Shown here: positions 39,303-49,600 of the stretch, in pieces
Layout: every line of letters begins with the position of its first letter
Numbering within the stretch: the first letter of the stretch is position 1
From: Halopseudomonas sabulinigri
GTDB taxonomy: Bacteria > Pseudomonadota > Gammaproteobacteria > Pseudomonadales > Pseudomonadaceae
Reading direction: 5' to 3'
DNA length: 64,000 nucleotides
Assembly: GCA_011053055.1 (NCBI GenBank)
Contig: DRHT01000043.1
Span: 1 to 64,000, forward strand
Notes under the pieces: model-generated
Told to the model about the DNA's origin: nothing
The model's input: the letters and a program-made list of their open reading frames with translations, nothing else
Database searches by the model: none
Program-made: the position numbers and the translations under genes

Positions 39303-39694
39303 GTTTTCCGCTTTGGTGTTTGTTTTTTGCGGCTTTGTTACTGGTGTTGACCAAAGTGCCTGTTGCTTTAGCCATGGCGCGTAGTGACGATAAGGGTTAC
39401 GACAATGCTCATCCACGTGCACAACAGGCTGCCCTGACCGGTTGGGGGGCTCGCGCTATGGCCGCGCACGCTAATATGTTTGAAGCCTTTCCGTTATTTG
39501 CGGCGGCGGTTCTAGTCGTGCAGGTATCAGGCAGCATCGGCATGCTAGCGAATCTGCTTGCCGGGGTGTTTATCGTCGCGCGAGTAATCTACACGTTGCT
39601 GTATCTGGCTGACCGCCCAACGCTGAGAAGCCTGGTTTGGGGTTTGGGATTTATCAGTTGTTTGGTGATGCTGATACTGCCAGCACTGCGTTAA
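39299..39694 (+). CDS. MAPEG-family membrane protein
   Basis: A 131-residue, four-helix protein. RAQQAALTGWGARAMAAHANMFEAFPLFAAAV is the MAPEG signature (AxxNxxExxP). Eukaryotic relatives are glutathione S-transferases or prostaglandin synthases; bacterial members are mostly uncharacterised. It is coupled to the DUF599 gene. Confidence 0.88.
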   Translation: MSFPLWCLFFAALLLVLTKVPVALAMARSDDKGYDNAHPRAQQAALTGWGARAMAAHANMFEAFPLFAAAVLVVQVSGSIGMLANLLAGVFIVARVIYTLLYLADRPTLRSLVWGLGFISCLVMLILPALR

Positions 39695-39811
39695 GACGCT
39701 GAGTCGTTAGGAGATAGTTGATTGGGATGGCAGAATTGATAGGCCGAGCGGGGAAGCAATGAAAATTCAATCTGGAAGCGCAGGGTCCCGCGCGTGAAAT
39801 ATAAAGAGAAA

Positions 39812-39837
39812 ACGGGCATGCCCTAAGGCATGCCCGT
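39812..39837 (-). terminator. Terminator of the acidic lipoprotein gene
   Basis: A perfect 11-bp stem ACGGGCATGCC/GGCATGCCCGT with a CTAA loop; TTTTCTCTTT follows on the minus strand. It is 6 nt from the stop of the lipoprotein gene and may also work for the plus strand. Confidence 0.75.
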
Positions 39838-39842
39838 GAGTC

Positions 39843-40196
39843 TTACTCTTCGATGGCGCGTTCCATCGAATTCTTGGACTCTACCGCAGAATCCTTGACT
39901 GCTTCGCCTTTGTCTTCAACATAATCGGCTGAAGCGTCATAGGCTTCTTCGATATTTTCACCGGCGGCGTCCATCTTGTCTTCAATGACTTCGCCAGTGG
40001 TTTTTTCGTTGCCGGTCATTTCACGAGCTTTTTGCTCTGTTGCTGCGCCGGCTTCATCGGCGGCGTCGCCCATGTTGTCCATAGCTTCGGAGACGTCTTC
40101 CTTAGCGCGGTCCATTTTGTCTTCCGGCTCATCCTGACAACCTGCTACCAGGCCAAAGGCGCCGACCAGCATTGCAGCTGCTAACAGTTTTTTCAT
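39843..40196 (-). CDS. Small acidic lipoprotein, paralogue 1
   Basis: A 117-residue predicted lipoprotein: signal MKKLLAAAMLVGAFGLVAGC, lipidated Cys at residue 20. The mature part is strongly acidic, Ala-rich and probably helical, built from repeats such as DKMDRAKEDVSEAMDNMGD and EDKMDAAGENIEEAYDASAD. It shares CQDEPEDKM and AMDNMGDAA with the gene immediately upstream, so the two are tandem paralogues. No named family is recognised; the low-complexity acidic helix resembles stress-inducible envelope proteins. Confidence 0.8.
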   Translation of the reverse strand: MKKLLAAAMLVGAFGLVAGCQDEPEDKMDRAKEDVSEAMDNMGDAADEAGAATEQKAREMTGNEKTTGEVIEDKMDAAGENIEEAYDASADYVEDKGEAVKDSAVESKNSMERAIEE

Positions 40197-40248
40197 CTAA
40201 ATCTCCTTGATGATGAAAATAGGCTCATCTTTTCGGTTGTTATTAATA

Positions 40249-40434
40249 TTACTGTGCTTCTTGGGCTTTCTGTTCGATAGCGTCGCCAGTTTCTTCGGCG
40301 GCATCGCCCATGTTGTCCATAGCGTCAGACATGGAGTCTGATGCATCTTCCATCTTGTCTTCCGGCTCGTCCTGGCAACCTACCAACAGACCCATACCCG
40401 CCAATAAGATAGCTGCTGCGGCTAATTTTTTCAT
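40249..40434 (-). CDS. Small acidic lipoprotein, paralogue 2
   Basis: A 61-residue predicted lipoprotein with lipobox LLVGC (Cys20) and mature start CQDEPEDKMEDASDSM. It is nearly the N-terminal half of the downstream paralogue, with the same DEPEDKM and SDAMDNMGDAAEE stretches. The gap to paralogue 1 is 52 nt, so both are likely on one transcript. The function is unknown. Confidence 0.75.
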   Translation of the reverse strand: MKKLAAAAILLAGMGLLVGCQDEPEDKMEDASDSMSDAMDNMGDAAEETGDAIEQKAQEAQ

Positions 40435-40594
40435 CGTAATTCTCCATACTGATGATATCGATATTGAATGTCAGGTATATAGGCCGCACTTTTTATGGGA
40501 AGTTCCATAGGCTGCGGTTTCTGGAGTAGAACTTGTGATCTGGGTACTATGCTCAGCTTAGTCGCTATTGGCACATCGGGAAGCGGGATAAAAG

Positions 40595-41062
40595 ATGAGT
40601 AGTATTCGAGAACGGGCGCACAACTTCTTATCGGTGCTGAGGCATTGTCAGCACCTTGGCATGCAAATAGAGCAGGCCGATGAGCAGGGGCTCATCATAA
40701 AGCTACCCTACAGTGATAAAATCGTCGGTAACCCAGTGACGGGGTTAATCCACGGCGGGGCGATAACCACTTTGATGGATACGTGCTGCGGTATTTCCAC
40801 CGTCTGTTACCTACCCACCTTTGAAATTTGTCCCACGCTGGACCTGCGCATCGATTACATGCGCCCCGCTGAACCGGGCAAGCCGATATTCGGCTTTGCA
40901 GAATGCTACCGCGTGACGCCGACCATCATTTTCACCCGTGGTGTGGCCTATCAGGAAGATCGTGAACAACCGATTGCCCATGTGGTGGGCACTTTTATGC
41001 GTATGGGAAAAGCGGCCGGGCAAGCTGAGTTGGGCGGCAAGGTAGACGGGGGCAAAGTATGA
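40595..41062 (+). CDS. PaaI-family thioesterase
   Basis: A 155-residue hot-dog protein. NPVTGLIHGGAITTLMDTCCG contains the PaaI-type HGG motif with the acidic residue downstream; LDLRIDYMRPAEPGKPIFG completes the fold. It probably hydrolyses acyl- or aryl-CoA. It overlaps the next thioesterase gene by 4 nt (ATGA). Confidence 0.88.
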   Translation: MSSIRERAHNFLSVLRHCQHLGMQIEQADEQGLIIKLPYSDKIVGNPVTGLIHGGAITTLMDTCCGISTVCYLPTFEICPTLDLRIDYMRPAEPGKPIFGFAECYRVTPTIIFTRGVAYQEDREQPIAHVVGTFMRMGKAAGQAELGGKVDGGKV

Positions 41063-41505
41063 GTCTTAATGAACTGGAGGTTCAGCAGGTGGTTGCCAGC
41101 TCGCATCAAAGCGGCGATTACAGTCCTCTGGTAAAACTGATTCCCTACGCCAGCATGATTGGTATGCACGTAACCCGCTTGGGTGATGAGGCTGTTTTTC
41201 ATCTACCCAAATCAGAAGACAACATCGGCAATCCGGTTTTACCCGCACTGCATGGCGGAGTCATTGCGGGCTTTATGGAGCAGTCGGCCATGCTGCATCT
41301 GATGATCTTTATGAACAGTGCAGTATTTCCTAAAATCATCGACTTCTCGGTAGATTACCTGCGTGCCGGGCTGTACCGTGATACCTACGCTACGTGCCAG
41401 GTTTGGCGGCAGGGCCGGCGTGTTGGAAACGTGGCGATCACGGCTTGGCAGACGCGCTCCAAAGAGCCAATTGCTACTGCACGGGCGCATTTCAAACTCG
41501 ATTAG
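41059..41505 (+). CDS. Second PaaI-like thioesterase
   Basis: A 148-residue hot-dog protein. NPVLPALHGGVIAGFMEQSA holds the HGG motif and FSVDYLRAGLYRDTYATCQV is conserved. It is only distantly similar to the preceding PaaI protein, so the two may form a heteromeric or sequential pair. Start codon overlaps the upstream stop. Confidence 0.85.
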   Translation: MSLNELEVQQVVASSHQSGDYSPLVKLIPYASMIGMHVTRLGDEAVFHLPKSEDNIGNPVLPALHGGVIAGFMEQSAMLHLMIFMNSAVFPKIIDFSVDYLRAGLYRDTYATCQVWRQGRRVGNVAITAWQTRSKEPIATARAHFKLD

Positions 41506-41530
41506 TATCATGAAGGAGTAGTGCAGAGAC

Positions 41531-42502
41531 ATGGAAGCCTTGTTGATACTGGGGGGCGTGGTCGTCTTTTTGTGTGCCTGGGTTTGGCTGGCGGTAGCTA
41601 GCCGCGCCATGCCGGTCGGTCTTTTTGTAGTGGCGCTGGCCGCTCCCGTTTTGACCCTGTTGCTGCGCCGCAAGGGTTATTCAAGGCCAGCACGGCTGTT
41701 GTTGCTCTTGGGAATAGTGATCAGCTTAAGTGGTTTGGGGCTGCTGTACCGAGAGCAGCCGGAACAGTTTGATCAGTTGGTATCTGGCCGCTGGGTTAAG
41801 CAACCGGCTGATAGCGCGCTGAGCGGTACATTGATGGAGCAGCCTTTTGTTCCCAACGATGTGCGCTGGCAGGGCAACCACCTGATTTTTTCAGAAAAGG
41901 CGGGTGAGCGCACACGGCGATCACTGGTAGTTAAATTTGATCGCGCCGAAGCGTTGCTGCAGGGCACTGCGATAGACCTCTTGCCCGGCGACGCTGGGCC
42001 TTGGCCAGAGCTGGTATTGCAGTGGTACACAGGTGCGCTTGAGCCGCCAGGCCTGCGCCGCCTGGATAGTGCCTACAGTATGAGTTTGTCGCTGGCGGCG
42101 CAGGGTGACGAGCAAACCCAAATGATAGTGCACCTGCATTTGCCCGCTGAGTTTGGCACCCGCCTCAGCGGCAGTGTGCTGCTGAACAGCCAACCACAAT
42201 GGTTTGGCAAGTCAGCAGCCGTCCCGGCGGCAGTGGAGCCAGCACCGCAGCTGCCTCAAGCACCTGTCATTTCACTCGACTGGCAAGAAATCAGCCTGCT
42301 CGCACTGCTTGATGAACCTCGGGTTTTTGTGGGCCAGGCGGTGCGCTTGACCACGACCTCAGGTAAAGAATTTGTCGGTGTGCTCAAAGCGGTCACGGCC
42401 GAAAAGCGAGTCGTGCTCGCGATGCCGCAGGGCGCTAACCAGGTAGACTTTCAATTCCACCCGGTTGATATTCAACGCTTGGAGACGCGACCGCGCCGAT
42501 AG
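41531..42502 (+). CDS. Uncharacterised membrane-anchored protein
   Basis: A 323-residue protein with two or three N-terminal helices (residues ~1-75) and a soluble remainder. The soluble part has a beta-rich middle (MIVHLHLPAEFGTRLSGSVL) and a small C-terminal domain (about 245-320; VGQAVRLTTTSGKEFVGVLK) that reads like a small beta-barrel. I do not recognise a named family. It follows the thioesterases by 25 nt and is probably in the same transcript. Confidence 0.6.
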   Translation: MEALLILGGVVVFLCAWVWLAVASRAMPVGLFVVALAAPVLTLLLRRKGYSRPARLLLLLGIVISLSGLGLLYREQPEQFDQLVSGRWVKQPADSALSGTLMEQPFVPNDVRWQGNHLIFSEKAGERTRRSLVVKFDRAEALLQGTAIDLLPGDAGPWPELVLQWYTGALEPPGLRRLDSAYSMSLSLAAQGDEQTQMIVHLHLPAEFGTRLSGSVLLNSQPQWFGKSAAVPAAVEPAPQLPQAPVISLDWQEISLLALLDEPRVFVGQAVRLTTTSGKEFVGVLKAVTAEKRVVLAMPQGANQVDFQFHPVDIQRLETRPRR

Positions 42503-42528
42503 ATTTGTCGCTGTGTTTCATGCTGAGC

Positions 42529-42556
42529 CTTGAAAAAGATCATACCGCCCCCATTT
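42529..42556 (+). promoter_or_regulatory. Sigma-32 heat-shock promoter of htpG
   Basis: CTTGAAA and CCCCAT are separated by 13 nt, followed by TT, matching the RpoH consensus CTTGAAA-N11-15-CCCCATNT. A perfect inverted repeat ACTATT-ATT-AATAGT (42573-42587) lies between this promoter and the gene. Confidence 0.8.
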
Positions 42557-42627
42557 TCTCTCCATTGCCGGCACTATTATTAATAGTAGGGCCACGTTTT
42601 AACTGAACGCTATGGAGACAATTCGAC

Positions 42628-44532
42628 ATGACAGTGGAAAGCAAAAAGGAAACGCTTGGATTCCAGACAGAGGTGAAGCAGCTGCTTCACCTGATGATCC
42701 ATTCGATGTATTCGAACAAGGAAATTTTCTTGCGCGAGCTGGTTTCCAACGCATCCGACGCATCCGACAAATTGCGTTTTGAAGCCATTGCCAATCCAGC
42801 GCTGCTGGAAGATCAACCTGACCTACGTATTCGCATCAGCGCCGACGAAAAGGCCAACACCCTGACGATCGAAGACAATGGCATTGGCATGTCGCGCCAG
42901 GAAGTGATCGACCACCTCGGTACTATCGCTAAATCCGGCACCGCGGCGTTCATGCAACAGCTGTCTGGCGACCAAAAAAAGGACGCCAGCCTGATCGGTC
43001 AGTTCGGCGTGGGTTTCTATAGCTCCTTCATCGTTGCTGATAATGTTGAGGTCTTTACCCGCCGTGCCGGCCTGAGCGCTGCGGAAGGCGTGCATTGGGA
43101 ATCAGCTGGTGAAGGTGAGTTTAGTATCGCCACTGTTGAAAAGCCTGAGCGGGGCACGCGCATCGTACTGCACCTGAAGCCAACTGAGTCTGAGTTTGCT
43201 GACGGCTTCCGCCTGCGCAACGTGATCACCAAATACGCAGACCATATCTCTCTGCCGATTGAGTTGCCTAAACTGCATCACGGTGAAGAGGCGGATAAGC
43301 CAGCTGAAGCCGAGTGGGAAAGCGTCAACCGCGCCAGTGCCCTGTGGACTCGTCCGCGCACCGAGGTGAAAGACGAGGAGTATCAGGAGTTCTACAAACA
43401 TGTAGCCCATGACTTTGAGAACCCACTGAGCTGGAGCCACAACAAGGTTGAGGGCAAGCTTGAGTACACCAGCCTGCTTTACGTTCCTGGCCGCGCGCCC
43501 TTTGATCTTTACCAGCGTGAAGCTCCGCGTGGTCTGAAGCTTTATGTCCAGCGCGTCTTCATTATGGATGACGCCGAGCAGTTTTTGCCGCTGTACCTGC
43601 GCTTCGTCAAGGGTGTGGTTGATTCCAACGATCTGTCACTCAACGTCTCCCGTGAAATCCTGCAGAAAGACCCGGCCATCGATAGCATGAAGTCGGCGTT
43701 GACCAAGCGCACGCTGGATATGCTCGGCAAGCTGAGCAAGAAGGAACCAGAGCAGTACGCCACGTTCTGGAAAGCTTTCGGCAGCGTATTGAAGGAAGGT
43801 CCGGCGGAAGACTTCGCCAACCGCGAGAAGGTCGCCAGTCTGTTGCGTTTTGCCTCTACTCAGCAAAATGATGACAGTGAAGTAGTCGGTCTGGACAACT
43901 ATATCGAACGTATGGTTGAAGGCCAGGACAAGATTTACTACCTCACAGGTGAGCGTTACAACCAGGTCAAGAGCAGCCCGCACCTCGAGATTTTCCGCAA
44001 GAAAGGTATTGAAGTCCTGTTACTGACTGATCGCATCGACGAGTGGTTGATGAGCCACTTGACCGACTATAACGGCAAGCAGTTTATTGATATCGCCCGT
44101 GGCGATCTGGATCTGGGCAAGCTGGAAGGTGAGGAAGACAAGCAGGAACAGGAGAAGCAGGCCGAGGCCAAGGCTGATCTGGTTAAACGTATTCAGGCGG
44201 TGCTTAAAGATGAGCTGCAAGAAGTACGTGTGTCCCATCGTCTGACTGACTCGCCAGCGGTGCTGGTTATCAACGAAGATGACATGGGCCTGCAGATGCG
44301 CAAGATTCTGGAAGCCACTGGCCAACCGGCGCCTGAGAGTAAGCCGATTCTGGAAATCAACACCAGCCATCCGTTGCTCGACAAGCTGGACAGCGAGCAA
44401 GATGAATCGCGCTTTGCTGACCTCAGTCAGATCCTGTTTGATCAAGCGGCACTGGCTGCTGGCGAGTCTTTGCAAGATCCAGCTGCGTACGTGCGTCGTC
44501 TCAATGCCTTGCTGGTAGAATTAAGCAGCTGA
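42628..44532 (+). CDS. htpG: Molecular chaperone HtpG (Hsp90)
   Basis: A 634-residue Hsp90. The N-terminal GHKL ATPase has [30 protein letters not shown] and [15 protein letters not shown]. The middle domain includes [19 protein letters not shown] and the C-terminal dimerisation domain is complete. It refolds client proteins in the cytoplasm. A sigma-32 promoter lies upstream and an intrinsic terminator downstream, so it is a single-gene unit. Confidence 0.97.
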   Translation: MTVESKKETLGFQTEVKQLLHLMIHSMYSNKEIFLRELVSNASDASDKLRFEAIANPALLEDQPDLRIRISADEKANTLTIEDNGIGMSRQEVIDHLGTIAKSGTAAFMQQLSGDQKKDASLIGQFGVGFYSSFIVADNVEVFTRRAGLSAAEGVHWESAGEGEFSIATVEKPERGTRIVLHLKPTESEFADGFRLRNVITKYADHISLPIELPKLHHGEEADKPAEAEWESVNRASALWTRPRTEVKDEEYQEFYKHVAHDFENPLSWSHNKVEGKLEYTSLLYVPGRAPFDLYQREAPRGLKLYVQRVFIMDDAEQFLPLYLRFVKGVVDSNDLSLNVSREILQKDPAIDSMKSALTKRTLDMLGKLSKKEPEQYATFWKAFGSVLKEGPAEDFANREKVASLLRFASTQQNDDSEVVGLDNYIERMVEGQDKIYYLTGERYNQVKSSPHLEIFRKKGIEVLLLTDRIDEWLMSHLTDYNGKQFIDIARGDLDLGKLEGEEDKQEQEKQAEAKADLVKRIQAVLKDELQEVRVSHRLTDSPAVLVINEDDMGLQMRKILEATGQPAPESKPILEINTSHPLLDKLDSEQDESRFADLSQILFDQAALAAGESLQDPAAYVRRLNALLVELSS

Positions 44533-44617
44533 GCATCCCCCGGCAAACTACCTTAGGGTGGTTTGCCAGCGGATAAAAATTGAGAAAAGAGCACGAAGAA
44601 AGAATGTTACGAAAGAG

Positions 44618-44640
44618 GCCTGCGCAAGCAGGCTTTTTTT
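44618..44640 (+). terminator. Intrinsic terminator of htpG
   Basis: GCCTGC-GCAA-GCAGGC followed by a run of T. Confidence 0.85.
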
Positions 44641-44695
44641 ATGCGTATAGGGTTATGCTTGGGCCTTTCTTGGTGAAGCTGTAAGGGGATAGCGC

Positions 44696-45478
44696 ATGAA
44701 AAAGACTCTGAGCACACTGGTTATGACTGGCCTCGCGACCATGGCGCAAGCTGATATGACAGTACAAAACGTAGCTTATGAAATTGACGGCAAGCCTTTT
44801 CAGGGTGTGCTGGTATTCGATGACAGTGTGAGCACACCACGTCCGGGTGTGTTGATGGTGCCTAACTGGATGGGTGTTACCGAGCAGGCGGCAGAGAAGG
44901 CGGCCAAGGTAGCGGGTTCTGAGTACGTTGTGTTTGTCGCCGATATGTATGGCAAAGACATTCGCCCACAAAACCCAGACGAAGCCGGCGCTGCTGCAAC
45001 GGCGGTGCGTTCCGATCGCCCGCTGATGCGCCATCGCGTCAATGCCGCCTTGAGTGTGTTGCGTGACCAGGCAGACATTGTGCCCCTGCAGACAGATAAC
45101 CTGGTTGCCATTGGTTTTTGTTTTGGCGGTGGTGCAGTACTGGAGCTGGCCCGCTCGGGCACCGAGGTCAAGGGCGTAGTTTCGTTCCATGGCAATCTGG
45201 ATACACCTACTCCGGAAGACGCTAAAGCGATAAAGATGCCGGTGCTGGTATTGCATGGCGCTGATGATCCCTTTGTACCGCAAGAGCAAGTGAGCGCCTT
45301 TGAAGATGAAATGCGCAATGCCAAGGTTGACTGGCAGCTAATCAGCTACGGTGGCGCAGTGCATTCCTTTTCCGATCCCTATGCAACGATGACCGGAAAA
45401 GCCGAGTATCACCCGTTGGTGGCGAAGCGTGCGTTTGGCGCCATGCGACAGTTCTTTAATGAAGTATTGATACCTTGA
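44696..45478 (+). CDS. Dienelactone hydrolase-family protein, exported
   Basis: A 260-residue alpha/beta hydrolase. A short Sec signal peptide (MKKTLSTLVMTGLATMAQA) is followed by the DLH fold. The nucleophile is Cys in IGFCFGGGAVLEL, the acid is in HGADDPFVP, and the His is in GGAVHSFSDP. The Cys-Asp-His triad is intact. The substrate is unknown; export to the periplasm distinguishes it from catabolic cytosolic dienelactone hydrolases. Confidence 0.85.
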   Translation: MKKTLSTLVMTGLATMAQADMTVQNVAYEIDGKPFQGVLVFDDSVSTPRPGVLMVPNWMGVTEQAAEKAAKVAGSEYVVFVADMYGKDIRPQNPDEAGAAATAVRSDRPLMRHRVNAALSVLRDQADIVPLQTDNLVAIGFCFGGGAVLELARSGTEVKGVVSFHGNLDTPTPEDAKAIKMPVLVLHGADDPFVPQEQVSAFEDEMRNAKVDWQLISYGGAVHSFSDPYATMTGKAEYHPLVAKRAFGAMRQFFNEVLIP

Positions 45479-45538
45479 TAAAGCGTTTCTGTGCAGAAAA
45501 AAACTTAGTGTAAGACATTAATAAGAATAGGCAGGCCA

Positions 45539-46615
45539 ATGTTTTATAATAAAAAACTTATAATGTTCTTCTTTCTTGCTTGCCTTTTTTCTACCTCGCT
45601 TGCCGCTCAAGATGCGCCTCTGCCGGTGATAGTCGCGCCGGTCGAAGAGCGTACGCTGAATAGTGATATTCAAGCACTGGGCACACTGCAGGCGAACGAA
45701 ACAGCACATCTGACTAGTCACATCTCAGCCATTATTTCGCGCATTCATTTCGATGATGGCCAACGGGTAAAGTCCGGTGAGGTTCTGGTTGAGCTAACCA
45801 ATCATGAGCAAGTTGCCGAACTGGAGGAGGCCAGAGTTGCCTTGGCTGACGCTGAGCGGCAGTTGCAGCGCACCAAGAAATTGGTGGATAACCGTTTTGT
45901 GTCGGCTCAGGAGTTAGATGGTCGCCAGCGAGAGTTCGAGGTGACCCAAGCGCGGTTGAGTGCCGTAGAAGCGCGACTGGCAGATCGCCTGATTAAGGCC
46001 CCATTCGCTGGTGTAGTTGGATTACGTCAGATCAGCATTGGTACCTTGCTGTCACCGGGTACGCAGGTCACGACCTTGCTGGACGACAGCGTCATGAAGC
46101 TGGATTTCAGTATTCCGGAAACCCTTATGGCCCAGCTGCGCCCTGGTCTTGGCATACTCGCCACGGCAGCTGCATTCCCAGGTCGCACCTTTGTAGGCAA
46201 TATAGTTTCGCTAGATAACCAGGTAGACCCGGTCACCCGCGCTATTCGTGTGCGAGCGATATTGAACAACGGCGAACGGGTGCTGCGGTCGGGCATGCTG
46301 ATGTCAGTGAGTGTGGCCAGTGCACCGCGCCAGACGCTGGTGATACCCGAAGAAGCGCTTTTGCCCTTGGGCGATAAGCAGTTTGTCATGCGGCTGGAAG
46401 GCCCCGCGGATGCTCCCTACGCTCAGCGTGTGCGGGTTGAAATCGGCGAACGTCTGCCCGGAATTGTGGAGATTACCTCTGGTTTGGCGATCGACGAGCA
46501 AGTAGTGACCCATGGCGGCTTTCGTTTAGCGTCGGGGCAGCCAGTGCGGATAAAGGCTGAGGTAGCCGCTGGCGAATCAGTTCGCGCGGCGCTCAGTGCC
46601 TCAGAAGCACCATGA
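45539..46615 (+). CDS. RND efflux periplasmic adaptor (membrane fusion protein)
   Basis: A 358-residue adaptor. An N-terminal signal/anchor (ending STSLAAQ) is followed by a split lipoyl domain: SHISAIISRIHFDDGQRVKSG in the first half and LIKAPFAGVVGLRQISIGT in the second. A short helical hairpin lies between (about 85-135), then beta-barrel and membrane-proximal domains. It links the inner-membrane RND pump encoded next to an outer-membrane channel. Its stop lies 13 nt before the pump's start codon. Confidence 0.9.
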   Translation: MFYNKKLIMFFFLACLFSTSLAAQDAPLPVIVAPVEERTLNSDIQALGTLQANETAHLTSHISAIISRIHFDDGQRVKSGEVLVELTNHEQVAELEEARVALADAERQLQRTKKLVDNRFVSAQELDGRQREFEVTQARLSAVEARLADRLIKAPFAGVVGLRQISIGTLLSPGTQVTTLLDDSVMKLDFSIPETLMAQLRPGLGILATAAAFPGRTFVGNIVSLDNQVDPVTRAIRVRAILNNGERVLRSGMLMSVSVASAPRQTLVIPEEALLPLGDKQFVMRLEGPADAPYAQRVRVEIGERLPGIVEITSGLAIDEQVVTHGGFRLASGQPVRIKAEVAAGESVRAALSASEAP

Positions 46616-46628
46616 TGCGGGTTCACCC

Positions 46629-49600
46629 ATGATCCTTTCAGATACCGCGGTACTGCGTCCGGTTTTTGCGACAGTTCTGTCCATTTTGTTGGTGATTTTT
46701 GGCCTGGTGGCTTTCTTCGAGTTGCCCCTGCGCGAGTATCCGGACATAGATCCGCCGGTGGTGACCATCGAAACCAACTACGTCGGCGCTTCGGCGAGCG
46801 TGGTGGACTCACAGATTACCCAAGTGATTGAAGAGCGCATCGCTGGAATTGAAGGCATCGAGTTCATCGAAGCGCAAAGTGAAGACGGCCGTTCGCAGAT
46901 CACCGTGCGCTTTGCTATTGATAACGATATCAACGAAGCCGCTAATGATATCCGTGATCGGGTTTCCAGCGCGGCGGGTAATCTGCCGGTCGAAGCGGAG
47001 CCTCCGGAAGTACAAAAGCTCGATGCCAATGAAGATGTTATCGTCTGGTGGAATCTGACCAGCGACCGTATGAGCCTGCCCGAGCTGACGGATTACGCAG
47101 AACGCTACCTGGTAGATCGATTCTCCACGCTGGACGGCGTCGCGCGAGTGCGGGTCGGTGGTTCGCAGCGCTTTGCCATGCGTGTGTGGCTGGATGCCGA
47201 AGCACTGGCCGCACGTAACCTGACTGCCGAAGACGTGGAGCAGGCGCTACGTCGCGAGAACGTCGAGTTGCCAGCAGGCTCGGTAGAGTCGACCAATCGA
47301 CAGTTCACCGTGCGCGTCACCCGCGCGTTCAACAACGCCGAGCAATTCAGCCGGTTGGTGGTTTCCCGTGGTGCGAACAACTATTTGGTACGTTTGGGTG
47401 AGGTGGCACGGGTAGAGCCTGGCACGGAGGAAAGCCGTAACCTGTTCCGCGGCAATGGTGTGCCTATGGTGGGCGTGGGTCTGACGCGACAGTCCACCGC
47501 CAATACGCTGGAAGTCTCGCGCAGCTCCAAGCAACTGGTCGCCGAGCTTAACCCGACGCTGCCCGAAGGCATGCAGATTCTGCCCAGTTACGACAGTGCT
47601 ATCTTTATTGAAGGCGCGGTGAAAGAGGTGTACAGCACGCTACTGATCGCATTGGTGCTGGTGGTAATCGCTATATTCGTATTTCTTGGCAGTCCACGGG
47701 CGATTCTGGTGCCAGCGGTGACCTTGCCGGTGTCCATCATGGCGACCTTTATTGCCCTGTTGATGTTCGGCTTTACCGTCAATTTGCTTACCTTGTTGGC
47801 GCTGGTGCTGGCGATTGGTTTGGTGGTAGATGACGCCATCATCGTGCTGGAGAACGTGCGCAGACGCATTGATGAACTGGGTGAAACGCCTTTGGTGGCG
47901 GCCTTCTATGGCACCCGGCAGGTCGCTTTCGCAGTGGTCTCCACCACTTTGGTACTGATCGCAGTATTCGTACCTATCGCTTTTTTGCAGGGCGATGTGG
48001 GTCGATTGTTCTCCGAGTTTGCGTTGACCATGGCTGCTGCGGTGGCGTTTTCCAGCTTTGTTGCTTTGACGTTATCGCCAGTGCTGGCCGCCAAGCTACT
48101 CAAGCCGCATGACGAAGGCCGCTTGAGTCGTGCGGTAGAACATATATTGCAAAAAAGTCGCGCGGTATACAGACGGATGCTGTTGATGGTACTGCGTTTG
48201 CGTTGGCTGGCACTGGCGGTATTCGTGCTGCTGGCCGCAGGTACCGGCTGGTTGTTTCAAAGTCTTCCCAGCGAGTACACCCCTCGCGAAGACCGCGGTA
48301 CCTTTTTTATCATCGTCAATGGTCCGGAAGGCGCGACTTTTGAGTACATGAACGATTATATGAATGAGATCGAATCGCGCATGTCGACTTACATCGATAG
48401 CGGTGAAGTGACACGTATGCTGGTGCGTGCGCCGCGCTCCTTTGGCGGCGTGACCACGTTTAACACCGGTATGGTTATCGTGGTGCTGGATGACTGGGAG
48501 GCACGCCGTTCCGGTTGGGAAATCATGCAAAGCGTGCAGCAGGATATGGCCGATCTGTCGGGCGTGCGGGTGTTCCCAATCATGCGCCAGGGCTTCGGCG
48601 GACAACAGCTGCAAGCGTTTCAGTTGGTCATCGGTGGCGCCGGTAGTTATGACGAGCTGGCTGAGTGGCGTGACATGTTGTTGGCGCGGATCCAGCAAGA
48701 TAATCCCGGTCTGGAAAACATCGACACCGACTACAAGGAAAACCAGCCGCAGCTGCAGGTGGACATCGACTACGATCGTGCCGCCGATTTAGGCGTCAAT
48801 GTCAGCGTAGTGGGGCGCACATTGGAGACCATGCTGGGTTCCCGACGAGTGACTACTTACATCGACGATGGCGAGGAGTATGACGTCATTCTTGAGGGTG
48901 AGCGCAACAGCCAACGCAGCCCTACAGCCCTGAATAATATCTACGTGCGCTCAGATACCAGCGGCGAACTAATCCCGCTATCCAACCTGATTAGCCTGCG
49001 TGATCAAGCAGGTTCCACCACGCTGAACCGCTACAACCGCGCCCGTGCCATCACCATCAGTGCTTCGCTGGCCGAAGGCGTGCCCTTGGGTTTGGCATTG
49101 GAGAAAGTCGAACAGATGGCGCGTGAGCTGCTGCCTGAAACCCTGGTGCTGGACTACAAAGGGGATTCTCGCGATCTGCGCAACTCTGGTAGCTCCATGC
49201 TGTTTATTTTCGTTCTGGGCTTGCTGGTGGTGTTCTTGGTGCTAGCTGGGCAGTTTGAGAGCTTTGTACATCCGCTGATCATCATGCTGGGTGTGCCTAT
49301 GGCCATCGGTGGCGCGCTACTGGGGTTATGGCTGACGGGTAACAGCCTTAATCTCTACAGTCAGATTGGCTTGGTGATGCTGATCGGCCTGGCCGCTAAG
49401 AACGGCATTTTGATCGTCGAGTTCGCCAATCAGTTACGCGATCAGGGCATGGACTTTGATCAGGCGCTGATGGAAGCCAGCGTGTTACGTCTGCGCCCTA
49501 TTTTAATGACCGGTGTCACCACGGTGGCAGGCGCAGTGCCGTTGGTGCTGGCCTTTGGCGCGGGCGCAGAAACCCGCTCGGTGATCGGTATTGTGGTCAT

